From the NCBI GenBank assembly GCA_902777835.1, contig CACYVC010000015.1:1-64000 (forward strand): a DNA stretch of 64,000 nucleotides. The letters run 5' to 3'. Positions 53,647-62,512 of this stretch are shown piece after piece; position 1 is the stretch's first letter, and every line of letters begins with the position of its first letter. Under the pieces are notes generated by a model. The model worked only from the letters and a program-made list of their open reading frames with translations. It was not told the origin of the DNA and searched no databases. Position numbers and translations under genes: made by a program. The stretch is from an uncultured Bacteroidales bacterium. GTDB taxonomy: Bacteria; Bacteroidota; Bacteroidia; Bacteroidales; Muribaculaceae.

Positions 53647-54753
53647 CTACATTTTTTTCTTCAGCTCTTTCTCAAAGAGTTTATCGACAGCGGCTTTGAG
53701 GTTTGGTGCCAACTCGGGGATGTTGTGGGCTTTCTCAAATTGCCTCAGTTCTAGGATATTCATATCTACCGCATTATCCTTGCGCGTGTGCTTGAAGTCT
53801 TTCTTGTCGATGTAGTTGATGTCGGTTGTGAAAGTTTCTAAGAGAAGGATATAATCCTCGTCGGAGCTTTCAAAGTGACCCTTTGAAAGCACTTGCTTCA
53901 TTATCATGTCGCCAATGCCAGAATATCCGTCCTCGTTGAAGCGGCAAATCTCATAGTAACCATTCTCACCCTCACGATATTTCTTCTTTTTCTCCTTTGG
54001 CTCTTTTCCTTTTTTCTTACTCTTTTCCAGTTCTTTGGCGGCTTCAATTCGGTCAATATAGGTGAACTGGTCAAAAGAAGTGGTTCTGAAGTTTGTGTTC
54101 ATGTCTTCCTCAATAAATCCTAATGCCGACACACTGTCGCTCACGATGCGACGTCCCGAGGCATCTTCGCTTATTGTGAGCTTGCCCCTATCGGCAAGTC
54201 TTGTCACTTTTTTGTAGAGGTTTGTAGTGTCGAGTTTTGCCCAGCCATCAATGTGTCGTCCCACCAAAGTGCTGATAATGAAACGATAAAACCCATTGGC
54301 ACCTTTTGACACGCTTTTGGTCTTTGCCGACAGCTTTTTCTTGGCATACTCGTAGGTGTTGTCAATCACTCCCGCCCTGAAATAGATGGGACCATCATCG
54401 CTCACATAGATGCAACGGAAATAGGTCTGCACATAAAGAAGTTCTTTGGGCTTTACAGTCACTTCGGCAAGATCATAGCTCACGTCTTCGAGCACCACCT
54501 TAGAGTCAACAATATCACTTTGATAGAGATTTTTGCTCTTAAATGCGGTGTGCGAGAAGTATAGGGGACTTTTTCCTTTGGCATCGGCTAGCCAACCGTC
54601 ATTGTCGGTGGTTCCTATTATTGCGCCATTCTCATCGGTAACGCACACAGCGGGGATGGGCAGGCCATCGGTGTCAACCACTTGTATTCTCTGGGCTATA
54701 GCAACGCTGCCCCACATTAAAAGGGCAAATGCAAACAATAATTTTAATCTCAT
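53647..54753 (-). CDS. Secreted protein with a carboxypeptidase-regulatory-like domain
   Basis: 368 residues, signal peptide (MRLKLLFAFALLMWGSVAIA) followed by a carboxypeptidase-regulatory-like domain (about 22-95: VVDTDGLPIPAVCVTDENGAIIGTTDNDGWL, ending VVLEDVSYDLAEVTVKP), the same layout as the start of TonB-dependent receptors but without plug or barrel. The rest is charged with a Lys/Glu-rich stretch (about 250-270). No enzyme motif seen. It follows the ABC permease genes by 31 bases in the same direction and may be part of that operon. Confidence 0.75.
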   Translation of the reverse strand: MRLKLLFAFALLMWGSVAIAQRIQVVDTDGLPIPAVCVTDENGAIIGTTDNDGWLADAKGKSPLYFSHTAFKSKNLYQSDIVDSKVVLEDVSYDLAEVTVKPKELLYVQTYFRCIYVSDDGPIYFRAGVIDNTYEYAKKKLSAKTKSVSKGANGFYRFIISTLVGRHIDGWAKLDTTNLYKKVTRLADRGKLTISEDASGRRIVSDSVSALGFIEEDMNTNFRTTSFDQFTYIDRIEAAKELEKSKKKGKEPKEKKKKYREGENGYYEICRFNEDGYSGIGDMIMKQVLSKGHFESSDEDYILLLETFTTDINYIDKKDFKHTRKDNAVDMNILELRQFEKAHNIPELAPNLKAAVDKLFEKELKKKM

Positions 54754-54784
54754 ATCTATTTAGTATTTGATTGTGTGATAAAGA

Positions 54785-56089
54785 TCAATCTTCATCTTCT
54801 TCCTCGAGCAGCTCGGGGTTGAGCATGTCGTCGTCTCCTTGAAGGAAGAGGGTGTGCTTGTTAAGAGCCTCGGGGTCGAGTTCACACTCTAATTGCATGG
54901 CGCGATAACGGGGGCGCAGCACGAGGAGCTCCACTAGATAGGCAATGACAAAATACACCACTACAAGCGACCAGAGTGCCCAATAGAAGTCGCTCATCTG
55001 CGAGAGCGATGCTCCGCCCACCTGCATCTGCACATAAGCCGTCGAGGCCCAGTAGGCAGGAATCATCTTGCTGATAACATCCCAGTAGGGAGCTATCTGG
55101 TAATGTGGCCACGACACACCTGTGAGGAACACAAAAATCAGCGATGTGAATGCCAAGATGAGGAACACGCCCTCACGGTTGTTGACAAACACACGAATTA
55201 TCTGCCCAAACAACGACGACGCAATCAGGAAGGGGAATATTATCATGGCAATCTCAAGGAAATTGCCGTTCATCGGAAACTTGAAGATAATGGGCACAAT
55301 GTGCAAAGCAAATATCGCGGGGAAAAGATAGTAGAACAGGTGAACCAATGTCTTGCCCATAAGCATCGCGCCTGGTGTGGCCTTCACCTCGTCGAGGCGG
55401 TCGATACCGCGGTTGCGGCGCCGGCGACCCATGCTGCCAGCATGGAGCATGGCAATGCCCATAATCATACCCTGCTGAAGCACATACACCAAAATGAACG
55501 GCAGCACAGCCGACGCAATACCCATTGCCGTGTTGCCAAGTGGCACCTGGCGACTATCTACCAAGCCTCCGTTCATACTGATGATATTGAATGATTTTTC
55601 GCCCTGCAACCGTGAGCAGGTCTCCATCTGCACATTGGTAATTGCTGTGAGCATCGCCTTGTAGCGCATCATCACACTCATGTCGCAGTAGAGCGACACA
55701 TGCCCCTGGTTGCCACGCATCACCTCGGTCTCGAAGTCGGCAGGAAAATATACTATGCCATAGCACTTCTTGGTCGCCATCAGTTCACGCGCCTCGTCCA
55801 TATTTTGAGCATAAGCCGTGATGTTCACATCGGGACTAGCATTAAGGTCGCGCACAAATTGACGACTCAATTCTGAGTGGCTATCATCAACCACTACCAC
55901 CGCCTGGTCGCGTGCTATCTCAGGATTATAAATGAGCGAATAGAGTGGTGGATAGACCACCGCAAGCACGACGAAGAAAATCACCACCGCCTCATCGCGG
56001 AAGATGTGCTTGAACTCCTGCTTCATCGAGAGCACTATGCTGAGCAGCCAACCTAATATTTTACTGTCGCGCTTCTTTTCCATAATCAA
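54785..56089 (-). CDS. ABC-2-type transport permease (YhhJ-like), second subunit
   Basis: 434 residues. ABC-2 topology: one N-terminal membrane segment (about 34-55), a large extracytoplasmic domain (VVVVDDSHSELSRQFVRDLNASPDVNITAY), then five C-terminal segments (about 190-385). The acidic C-terminal tail (ELLEEEDED) is unusual. It overlaps the upstream permease by 4 bases. Both would form the membrane pore of a drug or lipid exporter with the HlyD and TolC proteins encoded upstream. Confidence 0.9.
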   Translation of the reverse strand: MIMEKKRDSKILGWLLSIVLSMKQEFKHIFRDEAVVIFFVVLAVVYPPLYSLIYNPEIARDQAVVVVDDSHSELSRQFVRDLNASPDVNITAYAQNMDEARELMATKKCYGIVYFPADFETEVMRGNQGHVSLYCDMSVMMRYKAMLTAITNVQMETCSRLQGEKSFNIISMNGGLVDSRQVPLGNTAMGIASAVLPFILVYVLQQGMIMGIAMLHAGSMGRRRRNRGIDRLDEVKATPGAMLMGKTLVHLFYYLFPAIFALHIVPIIFKFPMNGNFLEIAMIIFPFLIASSLFGQIIRVFVNNREGVFLILAFTSLIFVFLTGVSWPHYQIAPYWDVISKMIPAYWASTAYVQMQVGGASLSQMSDFYWALWSLVVVYFVIAYLVELLVLRPRYRAMQLECELDPEALNKHTLFLQGDDDMLNPELLEEEDED

Positions 56090-57249
56090 GGAATATAGAA
56101 TGGTTCAAGACAATGCTTCCTCAACTTCCACAGCATGGTGACGGGGAGAAGACTATAAAGTATCAGTATCACATAGTAGAGGCGTGAATAGTGGAGGTCG
56201 ATGCCATTCAACGCCTGGTCGGCATTTATCAGGAAGAAATACTTGATGGGCATGAGATATCCTAATGGCGATATCCAAGAGTACATCACCTCTTCGGGCA
56301 GCGAGAAACCGCAGAACGAGAACGAAAGCATTCCAAGTAGCGTGCATATCGTTGAAGCATAGCGGAAATTTGGCACCAGGCTGATAACGAACAACGCGAA
56401 ACCTTGACAAGCCAGAACCAGCAATGCCATCGCCGCTATCATATTCCATGGGTTGCAATTCAGTGGAAAGCCATATTTCACATACATCATATATTGTATC
56501 GCCAACCCCACATTTATGAATATGAAGGAATGAGGAAACAGCTTGGTGAAAGTGGCAAGAACGATTGAGTTGTCGGCAGTACGCAGCCAGTTGCGGCTCG
56601 TGCCGGCGTGCCACTCCATGCCTATGCTGAACACAGTAATCAGCATTACTATCAATGCCAGCAAGCAGGGCACAAACGAACTGCTAAGGTAGTAGTTATA
56701 GCTCATCCACGGGTTCTTGAGAGGATGAACATGAGTCACTATCGGCTGAAGGGTGGCACTCACCATCTCCTTGGGCATACCAGCGGTAGTGAGCACGCTG
56801 CTCACAATGCCTCCATTAGCAAGCACACTGATGGTTTTGAAGCCCTTAAACTGCATCGAGGCAGGGGCATAGAAGGAGTAGTTAATATAGAAGCTAAGCG
56901 TGGGCTTTTCACCACTCAGCGCCTTGGTAGAGAAATCGTTGGGAATAAAGAAGAAACCAAACACTTCACCTCTTTGCACTGCATCGATGGCCTCTTGGTA
57001 AGAACCATAAGTCGTTTTTATCTCTATCTGCTGCAATGCGCTGAGGTTGCGGGTAAGTCTTCGCGACATGTCGCTCTTGTCAAGGTCAACAATCCCCACT
57101 GGAGAGCGTCTCACAACGCCATCCTCCATCAGATCGAAGAAGAACCATGCGCTCACAAGCGGCACGATGACCATCATACAAATGTATAACGGCCTCCGAG
57201 CAAGTTGCTTCCAACCACGGATTATTGAATTGACAAGGATCCTTATCAT
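56086..57249 (-). CDS. ABC-2-type transport permease, first subunit
   Basis: 387 residues with the same ABC-2 layout: N-terminal segment (about 19-38), extracytoplasmic domain (VGIVDLDKSDMSRRLTRNLSALQQIEI), five C-terminal segments and the signature SFSFCGFSLPEEVMYSWISPLGYLMPIKYFF. Half of a two-permease exporter. No ATP-binding subunit is encoded in this operon; an ATPase from elsewhere or an ATPase-free mode is required. Confidence 0.9.
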   Translation of the reverse strand: MIRILVNSIIRGWKQLARRPLYICMMVIVPLVSAWFFFDLMEDGVVRRSPVGIVDLDKSDMSRRLTRNLSALQQIEIKTTYGSYQEAIDAVQRGEVFGFFFIPNDFSTKALSGEKPTLSFYINYSFYAPASMQFKGFKTISVLANGGIVSSVLTTAGMPKEMVSATLQPIVTHVHPLKNPWMSYNYYLSSSFVPCLLALIVMLITVFSIGMEWHAGTSRNWLRTADNSIVLATFTKLFPHSFIFINVGLAIQYMMYVKYGFPLNCNPWNMIAAMALLVLACQGFALFVISLVPNFRYASTICTLLGMLSFSFCGFSLPEEVMYSWISPLGYLMPIKYFFLINADQALNGIDLHYSRLYYVILILYSLLPVTMLWKLRKHCLEPFYIP

Positions 57250-57300
57250 GAGAGTTCTTGGTTTTCTAGAAACACTAAAGATTCTAGACTATCTTGACCA

Positions 57301-57328
57301 TCTAACTACTTAAAACTTATTACTACTT
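57301..57328. repeat. Heptad array at the HlyD stop codon
   Basis: After a short lead-in, ACTTAAA, ACTTATT and ACTACTT run in phase (57308-57328). The last unit overlaps the stop codon of the HlyD gene. Confidence 0.6.
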
Positions 57329-58528
57329 AAGAATCACCGACATTCCAGGCCTAAAATTAGGAATCGGATTTACTGGCCTTGCTTTCACCTCAAATGTCTT
57401 GCTGTCGTATTCGCCATAGGCCTTAGTGGCACTCCAAGTGGCATAGCTGCCCATGTCGTGCACATAGAATATCTTCATCTGGGCCTTCTTATTGTCTAAA
57501 GCGGGAATCTCGACATCAATCACCTTGCCCATAGGCAGGTCATTGAGCTTTTCCTCACGCACGCTGAATGCAGCCCACATTTCATCAATATTAGCGATGG
57601 TCATAATGGGAGAGCCCATTATCACGAGTTCGCCCACATGTGGATAGATGCTTGTAATCTCTCCGTCGCATGGTGCAATCAGGTATTCGTCTTCAAGAAG
57701 CGCCTCCACCTCTCTTACAGATGCCTGAGCCACATTCTCCATGCCACGCGATGCTGCTTTGTCCTCAGCCTGAGCGCCATTTTGAGCCATCTGCAGTTGT
57801 GCTTCGGCAGCCTCAACAGCGGCATTAGCAGTACCAACAGCGGCAGTGGCAGCATCAAGGGCCGCCTTGGCCTCATCACGCTTCTGCTCAGAGACTACGC
57901 CCTCGTTATAAAGGTTGTTGGTGCGTTCATAAGTTTTACGAGTAATCTCCTCGGCAGCAATCGCTTGCTGACGGGCAGACTTAGCTTGATCAACCATCTT
58001 GCGGGCTGACTCAATAATTTCATAACGAGTGCCTCTCTCAACCTTCAGGTTTTGGTTGGCAGCCACATTTTTCATCTCTTTGGCCTTAGAATAAGTGGCA
58101 TCGGTGGTTGAGGAGTAGATTTTGGCTAGACGCTGCCCCTTGTGAACATAGTCGCCTTCTTGGACATAGAGTTCCACCAGTCGTCCAGCGAGTTTGCCCG
58201 ATACACGCACAACTTCACAGTCGGCCTGACCTTGGATAGACTTGTCACTGGGTCGCAGGTGCATGATACCCCATATTGCCATAGCGGCTACTACTGCCAC
58301 GAGAATTAGCATTGAGCCAATTAGCGCCAAGCGCTTGGCCTGCCTAATCTTGCGGCGTTTAGCTTTCGCCTCCTGCTCGCTCAGCTCGGCATTGTCGGCT
58401 GATTCCTTAGCCTGAGCTTGCGCTTTCACACCTTCGGCAGTTTTTTTCTTTTCGTCAAAGGTAGGGAACCCTTCGGCCTTAGTGCCTTCATCGTGTTTTT
58501 TATCTTCTTTATTCTTTTCCATATTCAA
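57323..58528 (-). CDS. HlyD-family membrane-fusion protein
   Basis: Periplasmic adaptor joining the ABC permeases to TolC. 401 residues: a long, highly charged cytoplasmic N-terminus (about 1-65, Lys/Glu/Ala-rich), one membrane segment (about 68-90), a lipoyl/biotinyl-like half (VSGKLAGRLVELYVQEGDYVHKGQRLAKI), a long coiled-coil hairpin rich in Ala/Lys/Glu (about 140-265), and the second lipoyl half plus barrel (YLIAPCDGEITSIYPHVGELVIMGSPI). MNMEKN offers two ATG starts (58528, 58522). Located between tolC-like and permease genes. Confidence 0.93.
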   Translation of the reverse strand: MNMEKNKEDKKHDEGTKAEGFPTFDEKKKTAEGVKAQAQAKESADNAELSEQEAKAKRRKIRQAKRLALIGSMLILVAVVAAMAIWGIMHLRPSDKSIQGQADCEVVRVSGKLAGRLVELYVQEGDYVHKGQRLAKIYSSTTDATYSKAKEMKNVAANQNLKVERGTRYEIIESARKMVDQAKSARQQAIAAEEITRKTYERTNNLYNEGVVSEQKRDEAKAALDAATAAVGTANAAVEAAEAQLQMAQNGAQAEDKAASRGMENVAQASVREVEALLEDEYLIAPCDGEITSIYPHVGELVIMGSPIMTIANIDEMWAAFSVREEKLNDLPMGKVIDVEIPALDNKKAQMKIFYVHDMGSYATWSATKAYGEYDSKTFEVKARPVNPIPNFRPGMSVILK

Positions 58529-58609
58529 AAAGATATTATAGTTTTGTATTATGTTCTCAAATTTGAATTAACAATTACTATTGCCTTGTTTGCTTGTCAG
58601 CTCGTCAGC

Positions 58610-60028
58610 TTAATAATCTAAATTTCCAGTAACCTTCGAGAGATATACGTCACACATCATCACTTCAATCTCAGCGTCGATTTTTTCGCTGTGGGCCATA
58701 AGCCATGCGGTCTGTGCAGTGAGCACTTCATCACTGGTAGCCATACCCTCACGGAAAGCCAACTGAGCCACACGCAGGTTCTCATCGGCCTTAGCGAGAT
58801 TAGCCTTTGTGGCCTCGTAGGTCTTGAAAGCCTCCTGGTATTTGAAGTTGGCCTGAGTCACCTGCAACTCTATCTTCTCTTTAACTTCCTCCATTTCAAG
58901 GCGCTTAATCTTGGCATCGACAAGGGCCGCCTTATATTTGTTGCTAAGCCCGCCCCAGTGCCACAGCGGAATCTTCACCACTGCGCCAATAGCATAGTTG
59001 AAGCCAAATTCTTTCTTGAAGCCGTTATACACACTAGGATTAGTGGTGAACACCGATCCAACAGCAGCAATGGTTGGAAGCATCTCGCTGCGGGCAATCT
59101 TAGCCTTCTCGTCAAAGACTTTCACGCCCAGTTCCAGTGCATTATAGTCGTTGCGACGGTCATACACCTGCGCCATGTTAATAGTACTTGGCTGGAGCGA
59201 CACGTCAAGGTCGTCGCGAAGCTCGTCGGCAAGAATCATAGGCTCATCGATAGGCTCGCCACAGAGCTGTGCCAGAGCCATGCGTGCCAGCACCAGTCCG
59301 TTGCGCACCTTGGTTAGTGCCACATTGGCCTCATTCACTTTTACATCCACGCTTAAAAGTGTGGCATTTGTTGCCACGCCCTGCTTGAGCATCTTTTTTA
59401 CATCGTCATCTAACTTAGTCACTAAATCAAGGTAGCTCTCAGCAAGACGTTCCTTCGATTTCAACGACACCACTAGCCAATAGGCTTGATCAACCTCGCA
59501 GATCACATTTTCTGCTTTATTGTCGTGGAGAAGTTGCGCTATCTGCTCGGCATATCTAGTAATCTGGTTAAAGGCCTTAATTTTACCTCCCATATAGATT
59601 GGCTGCGTAACCAATATGCCAGCGGCAAACGCGTTTTTGACATCAAAGGTTAAAGCGTCTTTCACCTTTTGAGTGGCAGCATCAACATATTTGCCATCAA
59701 TTGAAATGCCTAGCCCACCCAATGCGTCGAAGGCAAAATCATAGTTGCCGGTCGCGGGGTTGAGAAACTGGGTTGGAGTGATATTGTTGATGTCAACAAG
59801 CGACATATTGCGACCTGTGTGAACATAGGTGCCAGCAAAGTCAATTGATGGTTTATAGGCTGCTTCGGCCTCCTTACGCTGATAGCCCGCCTGCTCTATC
59901 TTGAGCTGTTCCACACCCATCTGCTTGTTGTTGCGTAATGCCATGTGACGACAGGAATCGAGTGTCACCTGTGCTGCTGCGGTAAATGCTAATGATATAA
60001 TGAACAGTAGGGTTATTGTTTTTCTCAT
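58610..60028 (-). CDS. TolC-family outer-membrane efflux protein
   Basis: 472 residues from ATG 60028 (MRKTITLLFIISLAFTAAA signal peptide; the frame is open for 25 codons upstream, across the -7 box). Seen: the two repeated coiled-coil halves of the OEP fold (LDSCRHMALRNNKQMGVEQLKIEQAGYQ; later DEVLTAQTAWLMAHSEKIDAEIEVM). First gene of the operon tolC-hlyD-permease-permease. The promoter is 60064-60095, with a duplicated 21-bp element just upstream of it. Confidence 0.94.
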   Translation of the reverse strand: MRKTITLLFIISLAFTAAAQVTLDSCRHMALRNNKQMGVEQLKIEQAGYQRKEAEAAYKPSIDFAGTYVHTGRNMSLVDINNITPTQFLNPATGNYDFAFDALGGLGISIDGKYVDAATQKVKDALTFDVKNAFAAGILVTQPIYMGGKIKAFNQITRYAEQIAQLLHDNKAENVICEVDQAYWLVVSLKSKERLAESYLDLVTKLDDDVKKMLKQGVATNATLLSVDVKVNEANVALTKVRNGLVLARMALAQLCGEPIDEPMILADELRDDLDVSLQPSTINMAQVYDRRNDYNALELGVKVFDEKAKIARSEMLPTIAAVGSVFTTNPSVYNGFKKEFGFNYAIGAVVKIPLWHWGGLSNKYKAALVDAKIKRLEMEEVKEKIELQVTQANFKYQEAFKTYEATKANLAKADENLRVAQLAFREGMATSDEVLTAQTAWLMAHSEKIDAEIEVMMCDVYLSKVTGNLDY

Positions 60029-60063
60029 CTTCTTATATAAACTATAATTATAATCTAAACGTG

Positions 60064-60095
60064 CAAAATTACCATATAATTGATAATTATGCAAA
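60064..60095 (-). promoter_or_regulatory. Promoter of the efflux operon
   Basis: TAATTTTG (60064-60071, minus) and TTTG (60092-60095, minus), spacing 20. Confidence 0.78.
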
Positions 60096-60106
60096 TCTGC
60101 CATTAT

Positions 60107-60148
60107 AAAAAATATAAATGTGGGAACAAAAAATATAAATGTGGGAAC
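60107..60148 (-). promoter_or_regulatory. Perfect 21-bp direct repeat upstream of the efflux promoter
   Basis: The unit AAAAAATATAAATGTGGGAAC occurs twice in tandem (60107-60127 and 60128-60148), i.e. two helical turns apart, starting 12 bases upstream of the -33 box on the minus strand. It looks like a binding site for a dimeric activator on one face of the helix. Confidence 0.65.
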
Positions 60149-60239
60149 ATCAAAAACACATTACAGCATTTATATATAAATAATTAACTGGACCCACAAC
60201 AAAAAGATGGGCCCAGTAATAAATCTTCCAAGAAATCTG

Positions 60240-61460
60240 TTAAAACCTTATTCCTGCCAATGCAGAGAACTCCAGCAAGGAGCTCACAAGGCGGCTGTCG
60301 TGTTTCTTGTAACGGTGATGATCGCCATAGGCCTGGAAGCCCATGAAGAAATTCTTGTGGTTATACACTGCACCAATGCGGGCCCTTATGTTGAGCGAGA
60401 AGTCGCTTTGCCTCTCACCTGGCTGTGGCATAATGTTGTAACGATAACCTAGATAAGGAGTTAGAGTGAAATTGAGCAACCACTTGGGGCCGAGCACCCA
60501 GTTGTAGCCATAGCCCACAAGCACGCAGTAGTCGTTATAAAGGATGCGTGGCAACTCGGCCTGCATAGGGAGATAGTCGTTGGCCTCTTCGGGCATCTTC
60601 TCTGGATCAAACTTCACGTCAAAATGCTGGAGGCTGATTCCCGCCAAAAAGGAGCCGGCACTTCGCTTCTGATACTTTGAGAAGCAGTAGGCTGCAGCCT
60701 GAGCATAGCGTCGATTGTTGAAGAAATAATAGGCAGTGAGTCCCATCGCTTTGCGAGTGACTCCCGACTGCCTGATTTTGTGACGCTCGTTGTCGGTGTT
60801 CTTGTCGACATAGACGACGTTGATATCGTTCTGGTTCTCCCAGTAGTAAGCATCGGCGGTAAATCGTGCGCAAGTGAATGAGAAGTCAACCTTGTTCGAC
60901 ACTTTTCCGCCATGAATAAGGTTGCTGATGCTAATCGAGTAGCCGAGGCTTACAGCCATAAATGATAGTGTCACACCAATGTTTGACACCAAATGGCTGT
61001 TCATTATCACCTTCATGTCCTTGAAGGGCGTGCCAATGTAAGAGTCAAACCAGTTGTCGCTCTTGAGAAAGAGTTTCCAGTTCTTGCCTGTGGGTTTCAC
61101 ATAGGCGCTGTCGTAGCTGTTAAATGCCTTGTCGCCCCACATATAGGTCTTGTAGCAGAACATGACAAACTTGGGATATCCCATAGTGCTGTCTTTGAAG
61201 TTTATCTTGCCGTGCTTCATAGCGCGCCACCAGTAGCGGCTATCGCGAGTGGTGTCGTAAGGTTCATTAAGTTTGTCGTTAATGCGCTTCGTGATGCGTT
61301 GTTTTAGGCTCAACTTTGGCTGCTCTACAGCCACAGAGTCTTGCTGCACAGTGATTGTGTCTTGCTGCACAGGCACGACCGATTGCTCAGTCGCCTGCTG
61401 TCCCCACGAGAGCACAGGCAGGAAGCATAAAGCCATGAATATTAGCAAACACTTTCTCAT
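60240..61460 (-). CDS. DUF4421-family outer-membrane protein
   Basis: 406 residues, signal peptide (MRKCLLIFMALCFLPVLSWG), a region of repeated VQQDT/VEQ elements, then the conserved DUF4421 body: YDTTRDSRYWWRAMKHGKINFKDSTMGYPKFVMFCYKTY, LGYSISISNLIHGGKVSNKVDFSFTCARF, DNDRHKI-like, and a barrel-like end with VGYGYNWVLGPKWLLNFTLTPYLGYRY. Probably an outer-membrane barrel of unknown substrate. Monocistronic by spacing. Confidence 0.9.
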   Translation of the reverse strand: MRKCLLIFMALCFLPVLSWGQQATEQSVVPVQQDTITVQQDSVAVEQPKLSLKQRITKRINDKLNEPYDTTRDSRYWWRAMKHGKINFKDSTMGYPKFVMFCYKTYMWGDKAFNSYDSAYVKPTGKNWKLFLKSDNWFDSYIGTPFKDMKVIMNSHLVSNIGVTLSFMAVSLGYSISISNLIHGGKVSNKVDFSFTCARFTADAYYWENQNDINVVYVDKNTDNERHKIRQSGVTRKAMGLTAYYFFNNRRYAQAAAYCFSKYQKRSAGSFLAGISLQHFDVKFDPEKMPEEANDYLPMQAELPRILYNDYCVLVGYGYNWVLGPKWLLNFTLTPYLGYRYNIMPQPGERQSDFSLNIRARIGAVYNHKNFFMGFQAYGDHHRYKKHDSRLVSSLLEFSALAGIRF

Positions 61461-61499
61461 ACTTTTAAGTGATAAACTTTAAGAAATAGATGTGAGCAT

Positions 61500-61527
61500 A
61501 CTAACCACTAAACTCTATCCTCTAAAC
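61500..61527. repeat. Heptad array downstream of the phospholipase gene
   Basis: ACTAACC, ACTAAAC, TCTATCC, TCTAAAC in phase, five bases from the stop codon. Confidence 0.6.
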
Positions 61528-61531
61528 TTGT

Positions 61532-62356
61532 TTAGAAATCGCTGAAGAACGATGGACGGATGAGCAGTCCCAAGCGCAGGCGGCAGTGGTACTTGTTGTA
61601 GTCGAGCATGTTCTCGCCATAACCGTCATAGAAGTGCAACATAAGGAACTGGTTGTCCTTCTCGCGGATGCGGAATCCCACGTTGATGATGGTGTTGAAA
61701 CTGAAGTTCCAACCTTGGCGCTTAACGAAGGTCACGTCGGCCACCCAGCGCCTGTTATTAGAAACAAACTGTGCACCAAACTGGAAGATACCACTGTACT
61801 TAAGGATATCCTTGTTTTGCTGGCCGTCGATAATGGGAATCCACACCTTGCCATGATACATCAAGTTGCGGTTGATGAAAGCCGAACCAGCAAACGAGAT
61901 TTTGTTCCAACTTCGCGAAGCCTCACCATCACGGCCATTAGACTCATGCTCAACCATGATAGTGGTACTTCCCACAAGTCGGCCCTTAACGAAAATAGGC
62001 GTCTGCACACCAATTCCCGGGTTGAAGTTCAGGTCGTGGAATGGCAGCGACTCCTCAAAGATGTTCCACATAGCCTTCTGCGAATAGCTCAAGAAAAGGT
62101 GGCTGTGAAGTGGAAGTATCGACTTTGTCAGTCGCTGGCGGAAACTAATTTGAAACTTAACGTCGCTGTTATACTCGCTAGGTTTTTGGTTCAAGGCTGT
62201 ACCAAGAGCGAAATAGTTGTCCTTGAAGATGCCGAAGAAAGGACGGTTATCAAAATCGTGAATGATGCTATCGACATTGAATTGTTGTTGCTCTTTGCCC
62301 AACATCTTTGTAACAATTTGTGCCTGAGAAGGGCAAGCAACACCTGCAAGAACCAA
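61532..62356 (-). CDS. pldA: Outer-membrane phospholipase A
   Basis: Calcium-dependent barrel enzyme hydrolysing outer-membrane phospholipids. Seen: LSYSQKAMWNIFEESLPFHDLNFNPG, the catalytic HESNGRDG...SRSWN (His and Ser of OMPLA) and FYDGYGENMLDYN. 274 residues as listed from TTG 62356, but that leaves only a 12-residue remnant (VLAGVACPSQA) of the signal peptide. Upstream a TTG at 62382 would give LTLKKNIIVLVLAGVA, a perfect signal, but it is one base out of frame across a run of eight A (62367-62374 on the opposite strand). So a homopolymer indel, an unusual start (ATA) or loss of export are the options. Confidence 0.87.
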   Translation of the reverse strand: MVLAGVACPSQAQIVTKMLGKEQQQFNVDSIIHDFDNRPFFGIFKDNYFALGTALNQKPSEYNSDVKFQISFRQRLTKSILPLHSHLFLSYSQKAMWNIFEESLPFHDLNFNPGIGVQTPIFVKGRLVGSTTIMVEHESNGRDGEASRSWNKISFAGSAFINRNLMYHGKVWIPIIDGQQNKDILKYSGIFQFGAQFVSNNRRWVADVTFVKRQGWNFSFNTIINVGFRIREKDNQFLMLHFYDGYGENMLDYNKYHCRLRLGLLIRPSFFSDF

Positions 62357-62410
62357 TACTATTATGTTTTTTTTAGTGTCAAGTGATAAGTAAACTGTGC
62401 GCCTACGGCG

Positions 62411-62512
62411 CGTGGAAAGTGGAACGAGGAAAGTGGAACAAAACTGATAACTATGAACTCTTAACTGTGAACTATGAACTGTGAACTGTGAACTGTGAAC
62501 TAAGAACTCACC
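62411..62512. repeat. Heptad array, longest in the window
   Basis: GTGGAAA-type units (62412-62439) are followed by ten consecutive ACTNNNN units (62443-62512: ACTGATA, ACTATGA, ACTCTTA, ACTGTGA and so on). The last unit touches the stop codon of the lipoprotein gene 62513. Confidence 0.85.

Noticed and set aside
60107..60148. Possible minimal CRISPR or IS remnant
   Set aside because: Only two copies, no spacer, and perfect placement upstream of a promoter fit an operator better.
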